A stretch of 64,000 nucleotides of DNA from Psychrobacter sp. AH5 (GCF_040371085.1 NZ_JAMBMT010000001.1:1984001-2048000), one strand, 5' to 3'. Positions 28,863 through 39,018 are shown, numbered from the stretch's first letter. Program-made: numbers and translations. The notes: generated by a model not told the origin, from the sequence alone.

Positions 28863-29618
28863 ATGAGTTTATTATCTTCTATTCATCATTCTAACCCTGA
28901 AAAACGCAGCAAAAACAAACTGGCAACTATGCTTACTACTGGTGCCACTATCGCTGCTATCGGAGCTTTATCTATGACTGCCCCTACTCTGGCTAGTGCC
29001 AAAACCATTCAGCCCTCAACCGCTGATTATAGCTTTACCGTTGAGGATAAGTATAAGGGTACGGCTACTCGCACCTTAAGCAAATCGGGTAACACTTGGA
29101 ATTACAATGTCAAAGCGAGAGTCGCTGGGGTAGCTAGCGCCTCACAAAGCAGCACTTTTGTGATCAACGGTAATAATGTCAGTCCCAGTAAAGCTAGTAC
29201 CACTTATAAGCTGTTGGGTGTGGGTCGTACTCATAATCTGAGCTTTAATTCAGCCGGTAAAAAAGTTACTAGTAGCTATAAAGGCAAAACCACTACCTCT
29301 AACATGGCGCAGCAAGCTTTTGATGATTTGAGTCTTGAGGTGCAAATTCGCCAAGATTTATTAAACGGTAAATTCTCAGGCAATTACTACATGGCCAAAA
29401 AAGATAAGGTCGAAAAAACGCCTTTCAAGAGATCTGGCAGTACCAAAATCACCGTGCCAGCCGGTACCTTTGACACCGTGAGAGTGGACCGTATCCATGA
29501 TGATAACAGCCGCTCAACGAGCTTTTGGTTAGCGCCAAGTCTTGATTATCTACCGGTAAAAGTCAGTCAGATCAACGATGGTAAGAAAATGGACTTAGAA
29601 TTAAGTAAAGTACGTTAA
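28863..29618 (+). CDS. DUF3108 periplasmic protein
   Basis: This 251-residue protein has a signal peptide (hydrophobic part at about 22-43, cleavage likely after ASA at about 47). The rest matches DUF3108-type proteins: YSFTVEDKYKGTATRTLSK, DDLSLEVQIRQDL, VPAGTFDTVRVDRIHDD, FWLAPSLDYLPVKV. The fold resembles lipoprotein-carrier-like beta proteins, and the function is unknown. AAGGA precedes the ATG, and a strong terminator follows. Confidence 0.85.
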   Translation: MSLLSSIHHSNPEKRSKNKLATMLTTGATIAAIGALSMTAPTLASAKTIQPSTADYSFTVEDKYKGTATRTLSKSGNTWNYNVKARVAGVASASQSSTFVINGNNVSPSKASTTYKLLGVGRTHNLSFNSAGKKVTSSYKGKTTTSNMAQQAFDDLSLEVQIRQDLLNGKFSGNYYMAKKDKVEKTPFKRSGSTKITVPAGTFDTVRVDRIHDDNSRSTSFWLAPSLDYLPVKVSQINDGKKMDLELSKVR

Positions 29619-29686
29619 CTAGTTAGTAGGCGTGAAGTAGGTTTAACGCACTTTATTACGACTAGAATTCTTACGTGAAAAACGAG

Positions 29687-29726
29687 AAAGTGGCACTCTG
29701 TTTAATAGTAGAGCGCCACTTTTTTA
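29687..29726 (+). terminator. Terminator after the DUF3108 gene
   Basis: A stem of AAAGTGGC-CTCT with AGAG-GCCACTTT (one bulge on each side) is followed by a T run on the plus strand. It lies about 70 bp after the stop codon, and may also serve the convergent DUF2069 gene. Confidence 0.85.
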
Positions 29727-29765
29727 TGTCAAAGAGTAATCATTTTCAGCGGTTGTAAACTACTG

Positions 29766-30221
29766 CTATTTTTCTACCTTATTCATCGATGGCAAGCGTT
29801 TTAGCAGCACAAATAACCAAACATTGACCGCTAGTAGCAAAGCAAAATCAAGGCCATAAACGATAATCTCCGTCCAACTACTGCCATAAACCCTAGTAAA
29901 TAGCACCACGCCACTAGCGCCTAGATATACCAAGGTCAGCATACTACCGACCAATAGCATATAAGGAGAGCGCCCTTTTAAAATAAACGGGGTAATGATA
30001 AAGGCGGGAATGAGCCACAGTCCATACCAGGCGATACCACCGATAATATCAGGATTGGTCGGATTAAAAAGGCTAATCAGTATCGGTAATACTAATAAGC
30101 GATAAGCCAGCCAAATCAGCCAAGTCAGCCGTAAACGCTGCTGCATAGGCGCAATCGGTTTATTCGGCTTAATAGCTTTAGCCGATTTTGTATTCGCAGC
30201 TTTACTAGAAGTCGTAGACAT
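29766..30221 (-). CDS. DUF2069 membrane protein
   Basis: This 151-residue protein has about four membrane segments (about 32-50, 58-78, 85-107, 115-140). Visible DUF2069 features are WYGLWLIPAFIITPFILKGRSPYMLLVGSM, shown by the Gly-Leu, Pro and Gly-Arg pattern. The first 27 residues are Lys/Ala/Pro-rich. DUF2069 genes often lie beside wrbA, as here (wrbA ends 99 bp upstream). No function is known. Confidence 0.8.
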   Translation of the reverse strand: MSTTSSKAANTKSAKAIKPNKPIAPMQQRLRLTWLIWLAYRLLVLPILISLFNPTNPDIIGGIAWYGLWLIPAFIITPFILKGRSPYMLLVGSMLTLVYLGASGVVLFTRVYGSSWTEIIVYGLDFALLLAVNVWLFVLLKRLPSMNKVEK

Positions 30222-30320
30222 TAGATACTGTGTTTCCCTAATTTATAGCGCCGTTTTATGATCAAAATTATTATGCATTAAACCATTATAATCTAAATCC
30301 TTATCAGCAAGGTTTAGCGC

Positions 30321-30938
30321 TTAGCGATTCCAATTAGCCTGCGACAGTGCTTTGGCAGTAATAGCCAGACGATGACCTTGAGCAATAGCCAATTCGCGCT
30401 CATCATTAGATACCGGCTGATCGTGCGCAGCACCGCTAACATGGCTGGCGCCATAAGGAGTCCCGCCGCGTATAGTACGATTGAGCGCAGGCTCTCCGTA
30501 AGGCAGGCCAACTATCATCATACCATGATGCAAAAGCGGCAACATCATGGTTAACAAAGTGCTCTCTTGTCCGCCATGCATAGAGCCTGTCGCCGTAAAC
30601 ACTGAGGCTGGTTTGTTTTGTAGGTTTCCCGCTAGCCAAAGAGTCACGGTATTATCCCAAAAATACTTCATAGGCGCTGCCATATTGCCAAAATGCGTGG
30701 GGCTACCTAAAGCCAGTCCTATGCAGTTTTTTAGATCATCCATAGTGCAATAAAGATCACCCTCATCAGGAATAGCAGGTTTGCTCGAAGTGGTTTCAGC
30801 CGCTACAGTCGGTACTGTGCGAATACGCGCTTTGATACCTGCATCCTCTATACCTTGAGCGATGGCGTAGGCCAAAGTCTTTGTGGTACCGTAACTGGAG
30901 TAATAGAGCACTAACACATAGGGATCGATCTGACTCAT
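30321..30938 (-). CDS. wrbA: NAD(P)H:quinone oxidoreductase, WrbA type
   Basis: This 205-residue flavodoxin-fold enzyme reduces quinones by two electrons with FMN. Features are the start VLVLYYSSYGTT (FMN phosphate loop), LGSPTHFGNMAAPMKYFWD and TATGSMHGGQESTL, then GLPYG and GASHVSGAAHDQPVS. It heads a two-gene unit with the DUF2069 gene and is divergent from the yihY-type gene. Confidence 0.95.
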   Translation of the reverse strand: MSQIDPYVLVLYYSSYGTTKTLAYAIAQGIEDAGIKARIRTVPTVAAETTSSKPAIPDEGDLYCTMDDLKNCIGLALGSPTHFGNMAAPMKYFWDNTVTLWLAGNLQNKPASVFTATGSMHGGQESTLLTMMLPLLHHGMMIVGLPYGEPALNRTIRGGTPYGASHVSGAAHDQPVSNDERELAIAQGHRLAITAKALSQANWNR

Positions 30939-31208
30939 GGGCGAAACTTCCTCTTGGACGATACTAGTTTATAAGACGGGTTTATAAGCATAATGATTAG
31001 TAAGCTAATATAAAGGCGCTCAATTAACTGCATTATGCCCGAGTCGTTAACTGACATGCAAATTTGCCCTTAGCCATAGTCAGAGTTTGTCACTAATAGC
31101 CAAAAGCCATTAGGCGTCTTTGTCTAGCATTTTGACACAAATAACTGACCCTTGTAGATAGAGCATTTTGTTACACTATTGTCACCTTTATATTTCTAGA
31201 TAGTCGAT

Positions 31209-32732
31209 ATGGAAAAGTTAATAAAAAAGCTGCCCTTTTTGCAGCAGCGCTGGTTTCAGTTTTTAAAGTTTTTGATTCGGCACTTTTTTGAAGATAACTG
31301 CCAACAAAAAGCGGCTTCACTGACCTATACCACTATGCTATCCATCGTGCCTATAGTGACCGTGCTACTGATGATCTTATCTTCAGTGCCTGCTTTGGCC
31401 TCCGTCAGAGCGCAGATTTATGAGGTCATTTATAGTAACTTGCTACCGCAATCAAGCCTACAGGTTAGTAAGTACATTAATAATTTTGCCGAAAAATCGA
31501 CCAATCTTACCGCTATTGGGGTGATGATTTTATTTGTCACTACTATTGTCACTTTAACCACCGTTGAGCGCGCTTTTAACCAGATATGGCGCGTAGAGGA
31601 GCGCTCAGGCGGCCTCAAAAGCATCCTTCGCTACTGGACCATTATTACTCTTGGGCCTTTAGTGCTAGGTACTGCTTTTATCGTCTCAAGTACGGTACAA
31701 AGTTTGAGCTTTTTGAATCGTCAAATCGCAGGCTACGGGATTGACTGGTCTTTTTGGGTGCAGCTAGTCTCTATCGGTATTACGGTAGCAGGCTTTATCG
31801 GTATGTATTGGTTTATTCCTAAAGCTCGCGTGCCGGCGAAAAGCGCTATCATTGCAGGTGTCATTGTGGCGGTAGTATTTGAGTTACTCAAACATATCTT
31901 TGGTACGGTGATGACCAACTTTACCAGCTATGAGGCGATTTATGGGGCCTTTGCCGCCTTACCGATATTCTTATTATGGATATTTTTATCTTGGAATTTG
32001 ATTTTATTAGGGGTTGAGATCAGCTATACCTTGACTATCTTTGAGACCGAAGAGGTCTATCCACGCCATCCTTTATTGAGCTTACTTGATATGCTCAACT
32101 TGATCTATAGCCGTTATCTAAAGGGCGAGGTCGTCAGTGAACAAGAGCTACGTAATGTACTAGGCCGTAAAGAGCTGCCTAAATGGTATATCTATATCAA
32201 TTATCTCAAAGATAGTAACTTAATTACCATGACTGAAGAGGATGATTATGTGCTAAAAAGAGATCTAAGCAAAATGAGCTTATGGGACTTTTATCGTACT
32301 TTGCCCTACCCGCTGCCCATCAAAGACGAGCTTGATGAGATGAGCGCTGAGGATCAACAGCCTTGGCTTAGTCTATTAGTAGATCGTTTTGAGCATACGG
32401 AAGCTTTTGCTAAAGAGCAGCTAAACTTGCCGCTTGCCGCTGTATTTGCCCATAGTCAGCCTCGAAAAAAGCATGCGGTGGATACCAGCAAACATCAGCG
32501 CTTTGATAACGATCATAGCCCGCATTTTGACCCTGAAGCTTACGATAAAGACAGTGACACTAGCGAAAATGATCAGCCAAAAGCGCTTATTCCTGAAGAG
32601 CCTACTAATAATTACCGCTTTGGCAGACGTCATAAAAATAACTCGCCTAAACGTAATGTTTTTAAGCAGCCGCTAGGTAATGCGGCTGATAGTATTATTA
32701 CAGAAGCTGATAATCCGGCAGCAAAAAAGTAG
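31209..32732 (+). CDS. YihY/BrkB-family inner membrane protein
   Basis: This 507-residue protein has the YihY (formerly annotated ribonuclease BN) domain in its first 290 residues, with six membrane segments. Family motifs are QQKAASLTYTTMLSIVPI, WRVEERSGG, and AIYGAFAALPIFLLWIFLSWNLILLG. After it comes a cytoplasmic winged-helix-like part (about 290-400) and a polar tail (about 405-507) rich in His, Asp, Asn and Pro that looks disordered. The molecular function of the family is not established. The tail is longer than in most homologues. Confidence 0.9.
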   Translation: MEKLIKKLPFLQQRWFQFLKFLIRHFFEDNCQQKAASLTYTTMLSIVPIVTVLLMILSSVPALASVRAQIYEVIYSNLLPQSSLQVSKYINNFAEKSTNLTAIGVMILFVTTIVTLTTVERAFNQIWRVEERSGGLKSILRYWTIITLGPLVLGTAFIVSSTVQSLSFLNRQIAGYGIDWSFWVQLVSIGITVAGFIGMYWFIPKARVPAKSAIIAGVIVAVVFELLKHIFGTVMTNFTSYEAIYGAFAALPIFLLWIFLSWNLILLGVEISYTLTIFETEEVYPRHPLLSLLDMLNLIYSRYLKGEVVSEQELRNVLGRKELPKWYIYINYLKDSNLITMTEEDDYVLKRDLSKMSLWDFYRTLPYPLPIKDELDEMSAEDQQPWLSLLVDRFEHTEAFAKEQLNLPLAAVFAHSQPRKKHAVDTSKHQRFDNDHSPHFDPEAYDKDSDTSENDQPKALIPEEPTNNYRFGRRHKNNSPKRNVFKQPLGNAADSIITEADNPAAKK

Positions 32733-32802
32733 CTTTACTATATCGCTCTATGAGCCGCTATAAACTATATTGTCAAAACAAGTATTTATAGGATGGTTAC
32801 TA

Positions 32803-33096
32803 GGGCGTGTTGAACACTCGACCGTGGCACTGACAGAGACTATTTTTTAGGCGATTCGAAAATAAAAATAGTAAGTTTAGTCATTCTAAGCGTCTTTTTT
32901 TTAACAATGAAGCGGCAAAAAAGAGTCCTGTCCACAGCTATTTATAAAGAAGGGCTGATGCTAAAATCGCTCTATTCGTTGTAACCGTCTGACTAAAATC
33001 AGCTAGCCAATGCAATGAGCATTGCCTGCGATTTTTACTTAGACTAGAACCATTTTAGCTATCAGCAGTGCTCATTTGTGAATGTTAAACATGCCC
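32803..33096. mobile_element. MITE-like element, 294 bp, with TA flanks
   Basis: The ends are imperfect inverted repeats of about 32 bp: the left begins GGGCGTGTTGAACACTC at 32803, and the right, read inward on the minus strand, begins GGGCATGTTTAACATTC at 33096. Both ends are flanked by TA, the usual target duplication of some transposon families. Inside there is no transposase frame, but there is a 14-bp near-palindrome (GCAATG-AG-CATTGC) near 33017. The element fills the gap before the DUF2254 gene. The parent transposon family is not identified. Confidence 0.65.
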
Positions 33097-33134
33097 TAAT
33101 AATTAGAAAAATAAAGACTGGGGAGTCTGCGCTA

Positions 33135-34751
33135 GTGAGTGACCCTAATAATAGCAAAACAAAGCTACTCAACCGTTTGATAAGCGCTAGTCAAGAGAGT
33201 CTAAGGCGCTTTGCTGATCTTTGGTCAAAGCAAACCCTAACCAGCCTACCCGATCGTCTAGAAAGTATCTGGCAACGTCTGTTAGGTTCTTATTGGTTTA
33301 TACCGACCTCATTTGTACTCTTAGGAATACTACTAGCGCCATTACTACTGGCTATTGATCAGCGCCTAGATCGTGAGACTGTCAGAGATATCAGCTTTGC
33401 TTTTACTGGTGATGATGATGCGGCTAGAGCCATTATGACCTCTATTGCAGGGGCGGTGCTTGGCGTTGCTGGTACTACTTTCTCTATTACTATCGCAGTC
33501 TTGTCGATGGCCTCCTCCCAGTTTGGGCCTAGGCTGCTGCGTAATTTTTTGACCGATACCTCCAACCAGATAGTGTTAGGGGCTTTTATTGGCACCTTTA
33601 GCTATAGCCTACTGGTATTAAAATCCATTCATAAGTTTGATGTCAGCTTTGGCGTACCGCAGCTAGCGGTAACCTTTGCCATTATCATGGCTATTATTTG
33701 CGCGTTATTGTTGGTGTATTTCATTCAACATATGGTACACGGCATTCAGGCCTCTCACGTGATACAAGGGGCTAGTAGCGATGCTATCGAAAATATTCAC
33801 TATTGGTATAGTGATAACTGCGATATTCAGCATCAGCGTGATGCCACTGCCAAAGATATCGATGAGTATCTAGATTGGCCAGCCGCCGCTATATATGCGC
33901 CAATTTCAGGCTACCTATTACAGATTTATACCGAATCTTTGGTAGTATTAGCCCAAGACTATGGCGGCGTTATTCAACTGCATAGCAACTTGGGCAGCTT
34001 TGTCACTGATAAAAACATTATGGGCTATTTTCATCAGCGTCCTGCCGATCATCACAGTTATGTGCAAAAAACCAAAACCTCAAATTTAGCCATTCTGCCC
34101 CGTGCACCCGATGCGCTATTTTGGCAGCGCTTTGCTACTAGTATTCAATTAGCCAAGCGTCCTTCTCATTCTAATGATATTGGCTACAGCTTGAGTCAAA
34201 TCACTGAGATTGCGATACGCGCGCTATCCCCTGGTATCAATGACCCAAAGACTGCGGTGAACTGTGTCCAGTCTCTAACCTCTTGCTTGAGTGTGATGAT
34301 GCGGCGGCAACCCCCTAGTCCTTATCATTTTTATACGCCTGAACCTAATAAAGATGTTACCGATATAACAGTCAATCAACCCAAAGCCTCTATTCTAGCA
34401 TTGGTCACAAAAACGCCAAAGATATCAGACTTTATTGATACCTCTTTAGGAGAGATACGCCGTTATGCTATTACAAATTTGATGGTGCTAAAGGCGCTTT
34501 GCCACGCTTTAACGGATCTTAATTATGCTAGGGTAAATAGCGCGCAAAGGCAGGCTTTATTACACGAGCTAAAACTTATTGAAGCCGCTGGACAAAACAA
34601 TCTGGCCTATAGCGAGTTGGCAGCTGATCTTAGCGATATATGCGCGCAAGCCAGACAATTTATTCAAAGTGAAGATGCTCAGCATCAGTATTTTACTTAT
34701 ACCAGTCAGTTTGATAAGCACATTAGTAGAGCATTAGCGAGCCAATCATAA
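33135..34751 (+). CDS. DUF2254 membrane protein
   Basis: This protein of about 538 residues has four hydrophobic segments in its first 200 residues (SYWFIPTSFVLLGILLAPLLL; the AGAVLGVAGTTFSITIAVLSMAS region; two further). Then comes a soluble C-terminal domain with the DUF2254 motif ALSPGINDPKTAVNC. The function is unknown. The frame is open back to GTG at 33078, but those first 19 codons lie mostly within the right end of the MITE-like element. GTG at 33135 has GGGGAG about ten bases upstream and begins a normal polar N-terminus, so I chose it. The next gene is an antiporter 92 bp downstream. Confidence 0.85.
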   Translation: MSDPNNSKTKLLNRLISASQESLRRFADLWSKQTLTSLPDRLESIWQRLLGSYWFIPTSFVLLGILLAPLLLAIDQRLDRETVRDISFAFTGDDDAARAIMTSIAGAVLGVAGTTFSITIAVLSMASSQFGPRLLRNFLTDTSNQIVLGAFIGTFSYSLLVLKSIHKFDVSFGVPQLAVTFAIIMAIICALLLVYFIQHMVHGIQASHVIQGASSDAIENIHYWYSDNCDIQHQRDATAKDIDEYLDWPAAAIYAPISGYLLQIYTESLVVLAQDYGGVIQLHSNLGSFVTDKNIMGYFHQRPADHHSYVQKTKTSNLAILPRAPDALFWQRFATSIQLAKRPSHSNDIGYSLSQITEIAIRALSPGINDPKTAVNCVQSLTSCLSVMMRRQPPSPYHFYTPEPNKDVTDITVNQPKASILALVTKTPKISDFIDTSLGEIRRYAITNLMVLKALCHALTDLNYARVNSAQRQALLHELKLIEAAGQNNLAYSELAADLSDICAQARQFIQSEDAQHQYFTYTSQFDKHISRALASQS

Positions 34752-34843
34752 TAAGTTAGTGCGGTATCCTCTTTAGCTCTTTTTTGTGTGACTTATCCTT
34801 ATTTTTATTATTATATTTCTATCAAACCAGTTGAGAGCTTTTT

Positions 34844-36136
34844 ATGACAGCTACTGCCAGCTTAAGCATCCTTGAGATTAGCGCTATCTTTTTATCGATA
34901 ACCGCACTGTTAAGCTATGTCAATCATCGCTTTATTGGGTTACCTACCACTATCGGCGTCATGGTCATCTCTATCCTGCTGTCTATTTTTGCTATATTTT
35001 TGGGCTTTTTAGGCTTTGATCAACTGATCGATTATGAAGTTAGTCTGTTAGAGCAGCTTGATTTTACTGAAGTGTTATTGGATGGTATGCTCTCGATGCT
35101 GCTGTTTGCTGGCGCTTTACATATCAATATTGGCGACTTACGGCGCTATAAGCTGCCCATTGGTATCTTAGCTTGCATTGGCACTATCGTCTCTGCCGTA
35201 CTGATAGCCACTGCTATTTATTTGATGCTGCCACTGTTAGGTTTTTCTCTACCCTTTATCTGGTGTTTATTATTTGGTGCGTTAATATCGCCAACTGATC
35301 CTATTGCTGTCATGGGTATTTTGGCTTCTGCTGGCGCGCCCAAAAGTTTGGAGACCGTCATCGCTGGCGAGTCCTTATTTAATGATGGTATCGGCGTAGT
35401 CATTTTTGTTATTTTATTAGGGATTTTAACCAGCGGTGATATTCCAACGGCCAATTATGTCGCTCATACTTTAGCCGTAGAGGCTGGCGGCGGTATTGTC
35501 TTTGGCTTAGGGCTAGGCGCTATTTTGTACTACTTACTTAAGAGCATCGATAGCTATCAAGAAGAGGTGTTACTTAATTTGGCTGGCGTCATTGGTGGCT
35601 ATGCTCTTGCTAGTCACTGGCATCTATCAGGGCCATTAGCGATGGTGATGATGGGCTTGATGGTAGGTAATCGCGGCCGCGCTTTAGCCATGAGCGATAA
35701 AACGCGGCACTACATCGACCTATTTTGGGAATTAATCGATGAGATCTTAAACGCTATTTTATTTGTATTAATCGGGCTTGAGATCGTCATCATTGCTTAC
35801 TCTGGCAATTTATTTATCGCAGGCGGCTTAGCTATTGTTATCGCTCTTGCCGCCCGTTTTATCGTTGTAGGAATGACCACTAAGACTTTTAACCGTCAAT
35901 TGGATCTGCCCTCTGGCGCTTGGAAAGTGCTGACTTGGGGCGGACTGCGCGGCGGTATTTCTGTAGCGTTAGTATTACAGCTGCCTGCTGGAGCCGAGCG
36001 CGATATCTTATTAGCCTTAACTTATGCGGTGGTGGTCTTCTCAATATTAGTGCAAGGTCTTAGCGTCGGCAAAGTTGCCAAAAGCATCCGTAGCGAAGAG
36101 GAGCCTATAGCTAAAGCTCACAAAACATTGAGTTAA
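34844..36136 (+). CDS. NhaP-type Na+(K+)/H+ antiporter (CPA1 family)
   Basis: This 430-residue inner-membrane antiporter has 12-13 membrane segments. The CPA1 ion-binding signature is visible as ISPTDPIAVMG followed by AGESLFNDGIGVV, and later GLRGGISVAL. It exchanges Na+ or K+ for protons. There is no long C-terminal regulatory domain. The specific ion cannot be told from sequence alone. Confidence 0.92.
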   Translation: MTATASLSILEISAIFLSITALLSYVNHRFIGLPTTIGVMVISILLSIFAIFLGFLGFDQLIDYEVSLLEQLDFTEVLLDGMLSMLLFAGALHINIGDLRRYKLPIGILACIGTIVSAVLIATAIYLMLPLLGFSLPFIWCLLFGALISPTDPIAVMGILASAGAPKSLETVIAGESLFNDGIGVVIFVILLGILTSGDIPTANYVAHTLAVEAGGGIVFGLGLGAILYYLLKSIDSYQEEVLLNLAGVIGGYALASHWHLSGPLAMVMMGLMVGNRGRALAMSDKTRHYIDLFWELIDEILNAILFVLIGLEIVIIAYSGNLFIAGGLAIVIALAARFIVVGMTTKTFNRQLDLPSGAWKVLTWGGLRGGISVALVLQLPAGAERDILLALTYAVVVFSILVQGLSVGKVAKSIRSEEEPIAKAHKTLS

Positions 36137-36165
36137 ACATTATAGATAGCAGCTTATTACGCCTT

Positions 36166-36681
36166 TTATATCAAACCCTTACGTTTCATGTTGCGATAAA
36201 CGATGATGACGATAATAATATTAAGCAGCAAAATAAATAGTTTAAACCAGTCAAAGGGGCTAGTAACTAGATAATATACCTCAACGGGAATAAATATCCC
36301 GTAGCCCAAGACGCTAAACCAATAAGCCCAAGTTTTATCCTGCCATAAGCCATAAGCTTCAACAAAACGAATAGTGGCGTAGATACAGATAAATAATAAG
36401 AACAGCGGCCAGTTTTGACTGGCTCGCTGCGCAATCTGCACGCTGCTCTCTATTTGCGGCGCTAATATCTTGCCAAAGTTACGCTGCCAAGAGACTGTCG
36501 CTGTCTGTAGCCACAGCTCAAGATTACTATGCCATCGCCATAAGGCGACTGCCCCTAATAAAGCGCCTAGCCCTTTGACAATCTCATAAATAGCGACCGC
36601 TTTGATCGATTCACTAGCGGTGCTTTTATTGTGCCTATTAGCATTAGACAACCGACTATTAGGCCAAGAATGCTTAGGCAA
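36166..36681 (-). CDS. DUF2127 membrane protein
   Basis: This 171-residue protein has four membrane segments (about 30-48, 87-105, 115-135, 142-160) and DUF2127 features: AIYEIVKGLGALLGA, RFVEAYGLWQDKTWAYWF and VEVYYL. The function is unknown. Its start overlaps the stop of pyrC' by eight bases, so it is probably translated from the same message. Confidence 0.85.
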   Translation of the reverse strand: MPKHSWPNSRLSNANRHNKSTASESIKAVAIYEIVKGLGALLGAVALWRWHSNLELWLQTATVSWQRNFGKILAPQIESSVQIAQRASQNWPLFLLFICIYATIRFVEAYGLWQDKTWAYWFSVLGYGIFIPVEVYYLVTSPFDWFKLFILLLNIIIVIIVYRNMKRKGLI

Positions 36682-37885
36682 AGAAAGTCTCCACTACTCG
36701 CCCCTGCAGCTGCTGCGCAAAGAAAGGCGTATTTTTACCATTGGATAGCATAGTATCGTTAGTCACTTGCCACTTCATATTAGGATCTACCAAAATAGCG
36801 CCGCCAATGCTTTCATATTGATGGCTAATACCAGCAATTTTGGCAGGATTAAGACAGATCTTGTCAACCAATTGCGCTAAGGTTAATATCTCATCGCGCA
36901 CTAACTGACAGGCCAAAGCCATAAAAGTATCAAAGTTAGAAATGCCTGGCGTACTCTCCGCAAAAGGCGCTTTTTTGGCAGTGGCATTGAGAGGCTCATG
37001 ATGACTACAAATCGCATCTATGGTGCCATCTTGTAGGCCGCGGCGCAGCGCTTGCTGATCGGTATTACTGCGTAGCGGCGGTAATACGTACGCTTGCGCA
37101 TTGAACCCCTCCAAATTATCATCAGTTAGATACAATTGATGCATCGCCACATCACAGGTTACAGGCAAACCCTTATCTTTCGCCCAGCGCATCAGCTCAA
37201 CCGACGACTTGCACGATAATTGGCTAAAGTGCGCAGAAATCCCTGTCTCCTCCACCATCAAAAGCTGAGTGGATAAAGCTACCGTTTCAGCGATCCAAGG
37301 AATGCCTTGCAAGCCATGATAAGAGGCAATATAACCTTCATGCGCTACTCCTTCGCTGGAGAGGCTAGGCTCATCAGGATAAAAAAATACTTTTAGGCCA
37401 AAAGTTGCGGCATATTCCAAAGTACGCAGTAGCACTAAGTCATTAGCAAAAGGTCTTCGCGCGTTCGAGACGGCGATACAGCCGCCTTTTTTTAGACCCG
37501 CTATATTAGAAGGGTTTTGCCCTTTTAGACCCTCAGTCAAAGCGCCAAGAATGTGCAAGTAAATACCACCATCCTCCAAAGCACGCTCACGTAAGCCTTT
37601 TAATAAAGAACCATTCTCCAAAATAGGATTGGTATCAGGCGGCGTTACCACATGCAAAAAGCCATTGCCGCGGGCAGCACGCCCCTCTGAGATCAAGGTG
37701 CCATGCTGCTGTTGCCCCGGTTCACGCAAGCGCGCACATAGATCGACTAAGGGCGGTAATAACCACCTCTCACTATTAGCATCTAGGCCTGCAAGCTGAG
37801 TCGTAGCCGCTGCTGATAATGATTGTTTAAATATCTCTGGCAGTAAATCGTGCATAGTAGTATCTGAATTTGTAATTTGGGTCAT
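36674..37885 (-). CDS. pyrC': Dihydroorotase-like protein PyrC' (probably inactive)
   Basis: This 403-residue protein has the dihydroorotase fold. The metal-binding motif Asp-x-His-x-His-x-Arg-Glu-Pro-Gly is altered to DLCARLREPG (residues 48-57), so both His are lost (Cys50 and Arg52). The late catalytic DHAP motif is HHEP (about 295-298), so the Asp is also lost. This is the pattern of the non-catalytic PyrC' (PyrX) of Pseudomonas, which forms a structural complex with PyrB. It follows pyrB by 59 bp on the same strand. A real dihydroorotase should be elsewhere in the genome. DUF2127 overlaps its end. Confidence 0.9.
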   Translation of the reverse strand: MTQITNSDTTMHDLLPEIFKQSLSAAATTQLAGLDANSERWLLPPLVDLCARLREPGQQQHGTLISEGRAARGNGFLHVVTPPDTNPILENGSLLKGLRERALEDGGIYLHILGALTEGLKGQNPSNIAGLKKGGCIAVSNARRPFANDLVLLRTLEYAATFGLKVFFYPDEPSLSSEGVAHEGYIASYHGLQGIPWIAETVALSTQLLMVEETGISAHFSQLSCKSSVELMRWAKDKGLPVTCDVAMHQLYLTDDNLEGFNAQAYVLPPLRSNTDQQALRRGLQDGTIDAICSHHEPLNATAKKAPFAESTPGISNFDTFMALACQLVRDEILTLAQLVDKICLNPAKIAGISHQYESIGGAILVDPNMKWQVTNDTMLSNGKNTPFFAQQLQGRVVETFFA

Positions 37886-37944
37886 GAGCGTTATTACCGT
37901 ATCGATAAAAGGGCTAAAAAAGTCTAAAAAGGCGTATGTAAATA

Positions 37945-39018
37945 TCAGTTAGCAAGCGCTTGATGGCGGCGCTGACCCTCCATCGCTAGCGACAATACTG
38001 CCATACGAATGGCGACTCCATTGCTAACTTGCTTTAAGATCACAGACTGCGCGCCATCTGCTACACTTGAGGCAATCTCAACGCCTCGGTTCATCGGGCC
38101 TGGATGCATAATAAGCACATCAGGCTTTGCTAATGCAACGCGCTCAGGTGTAATACCATAGTGCTTATAGTACTCGCTTGATGAAGCGAGCAGCGGCGAG
38201 CCAATACGCTCATTTTGGATACGCAAACCCATAATGACATCACAGTCGGTCACGCACTCATTCATGTCCTCAAAAACATTGACGCCAAACCGCTCAATCC
38301 CTTTAGGTAAAAGCGTACGCGGGGCAATCACTCGTATATCTTTTACCCCAAGTGTTTGTAGCGCACTAATATCAGAGCGCGCCACTCGTGAGTGTTTGAT
38401 ATCACCGATAATCGCTACCGAGAGCTCCTCAAACGGACGCGGCGCTTCACGGTGAATGGTGAGCATATCAAGCATCCCTTGCGTCGGGTGCGCGTGCCAG
38501 CCATCACCGCCATTGATAATAGCAATGTCGGGTGTCACTTCGGTTGCCATAAAATGGGCGGCTCCTGACGCTGAATGACGTACCACAAAAATATCTGCCG
38601 TCATTGCTTGCAAGTTCCATAACGTATCGCGTAGACTCTCGCCTTTTTTGGCACTAGAGCTGGCAATATCTAGATTTAACACATTTGCCCCTAGACGCTT
38701 TTCGGCTACCTCAAAGGTGGTACGCGTCCGAGTGGAGGGCTCAAAAAACAAATTCATCACCGTACAGCCTTCAAGCTCAGGACGGTTGATAAGCTGGCCA
38801 TTATCATCAATAAAAGTCTCAGCTTTGGCGATGATTTTTTGTAATTGCACCTTGTTAAGCCCTTCCACTCCCAAAAAATGACGGATACTACCATCACTAT
38901 TGAGCTGCGGACGACTCAGAGAGATATCGAGCTGCTCATGAATAGCTTTAGGATCAGGCTTAGCCGAGTCAGTGGATAAGGAAGGCTGGGCGGGATGAGT
39001 TTGAGTAGAAGTTGACAT
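37945..39018 (-). CDS. pyrB: Aspartate carbamoyltransferase catalytic subunit
   Basis: This 357-residue enzyme joins carbamoyl phosphate and aspartate in pyrimidine synthesis. Signature motifs are [13 protein letters not shown] (carbamoyl phosphate binding), [17 protein letters not shown] and [12 protein letters not shown]. The N-terminal extension of about 35 residues resembles that of Pseudomonas PyrB, which needs PyrC' for assembly. No pyrI regulatory gene is present. Confidence 0.96.
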   Translation of the reverse strand: MSTSTQTHPAQPSLSTDSAKPDPKAIHEQLDISLSRPQLNSDGSIRHFLGVEGLNKVQLQKIIAKAETFIDDNGQLINRPELEGCTVMNLFFEPSTRTRTTFEVAEKRLGANVLNLDIASSSAKKGESLRDTLWNLQAMTADIFVVRHSASGAAHFMATEVTPDIAIINGGDGWHAHPTQGMLDMLTIHREAPRPFEELSVAIIGDIKHSRVARSDISALQTLGVKDIRVIAPRTLLPKGIERFGVNVFEDMNECVTDCDVIMGLRIQNERIGSPLLASSSEYYKHYGITPERVALAKPDVLIMHPGPMNRGVEIASSVADGAQSVILKQVSNGVAIRMAVLSLAMEGQRRHQALAN

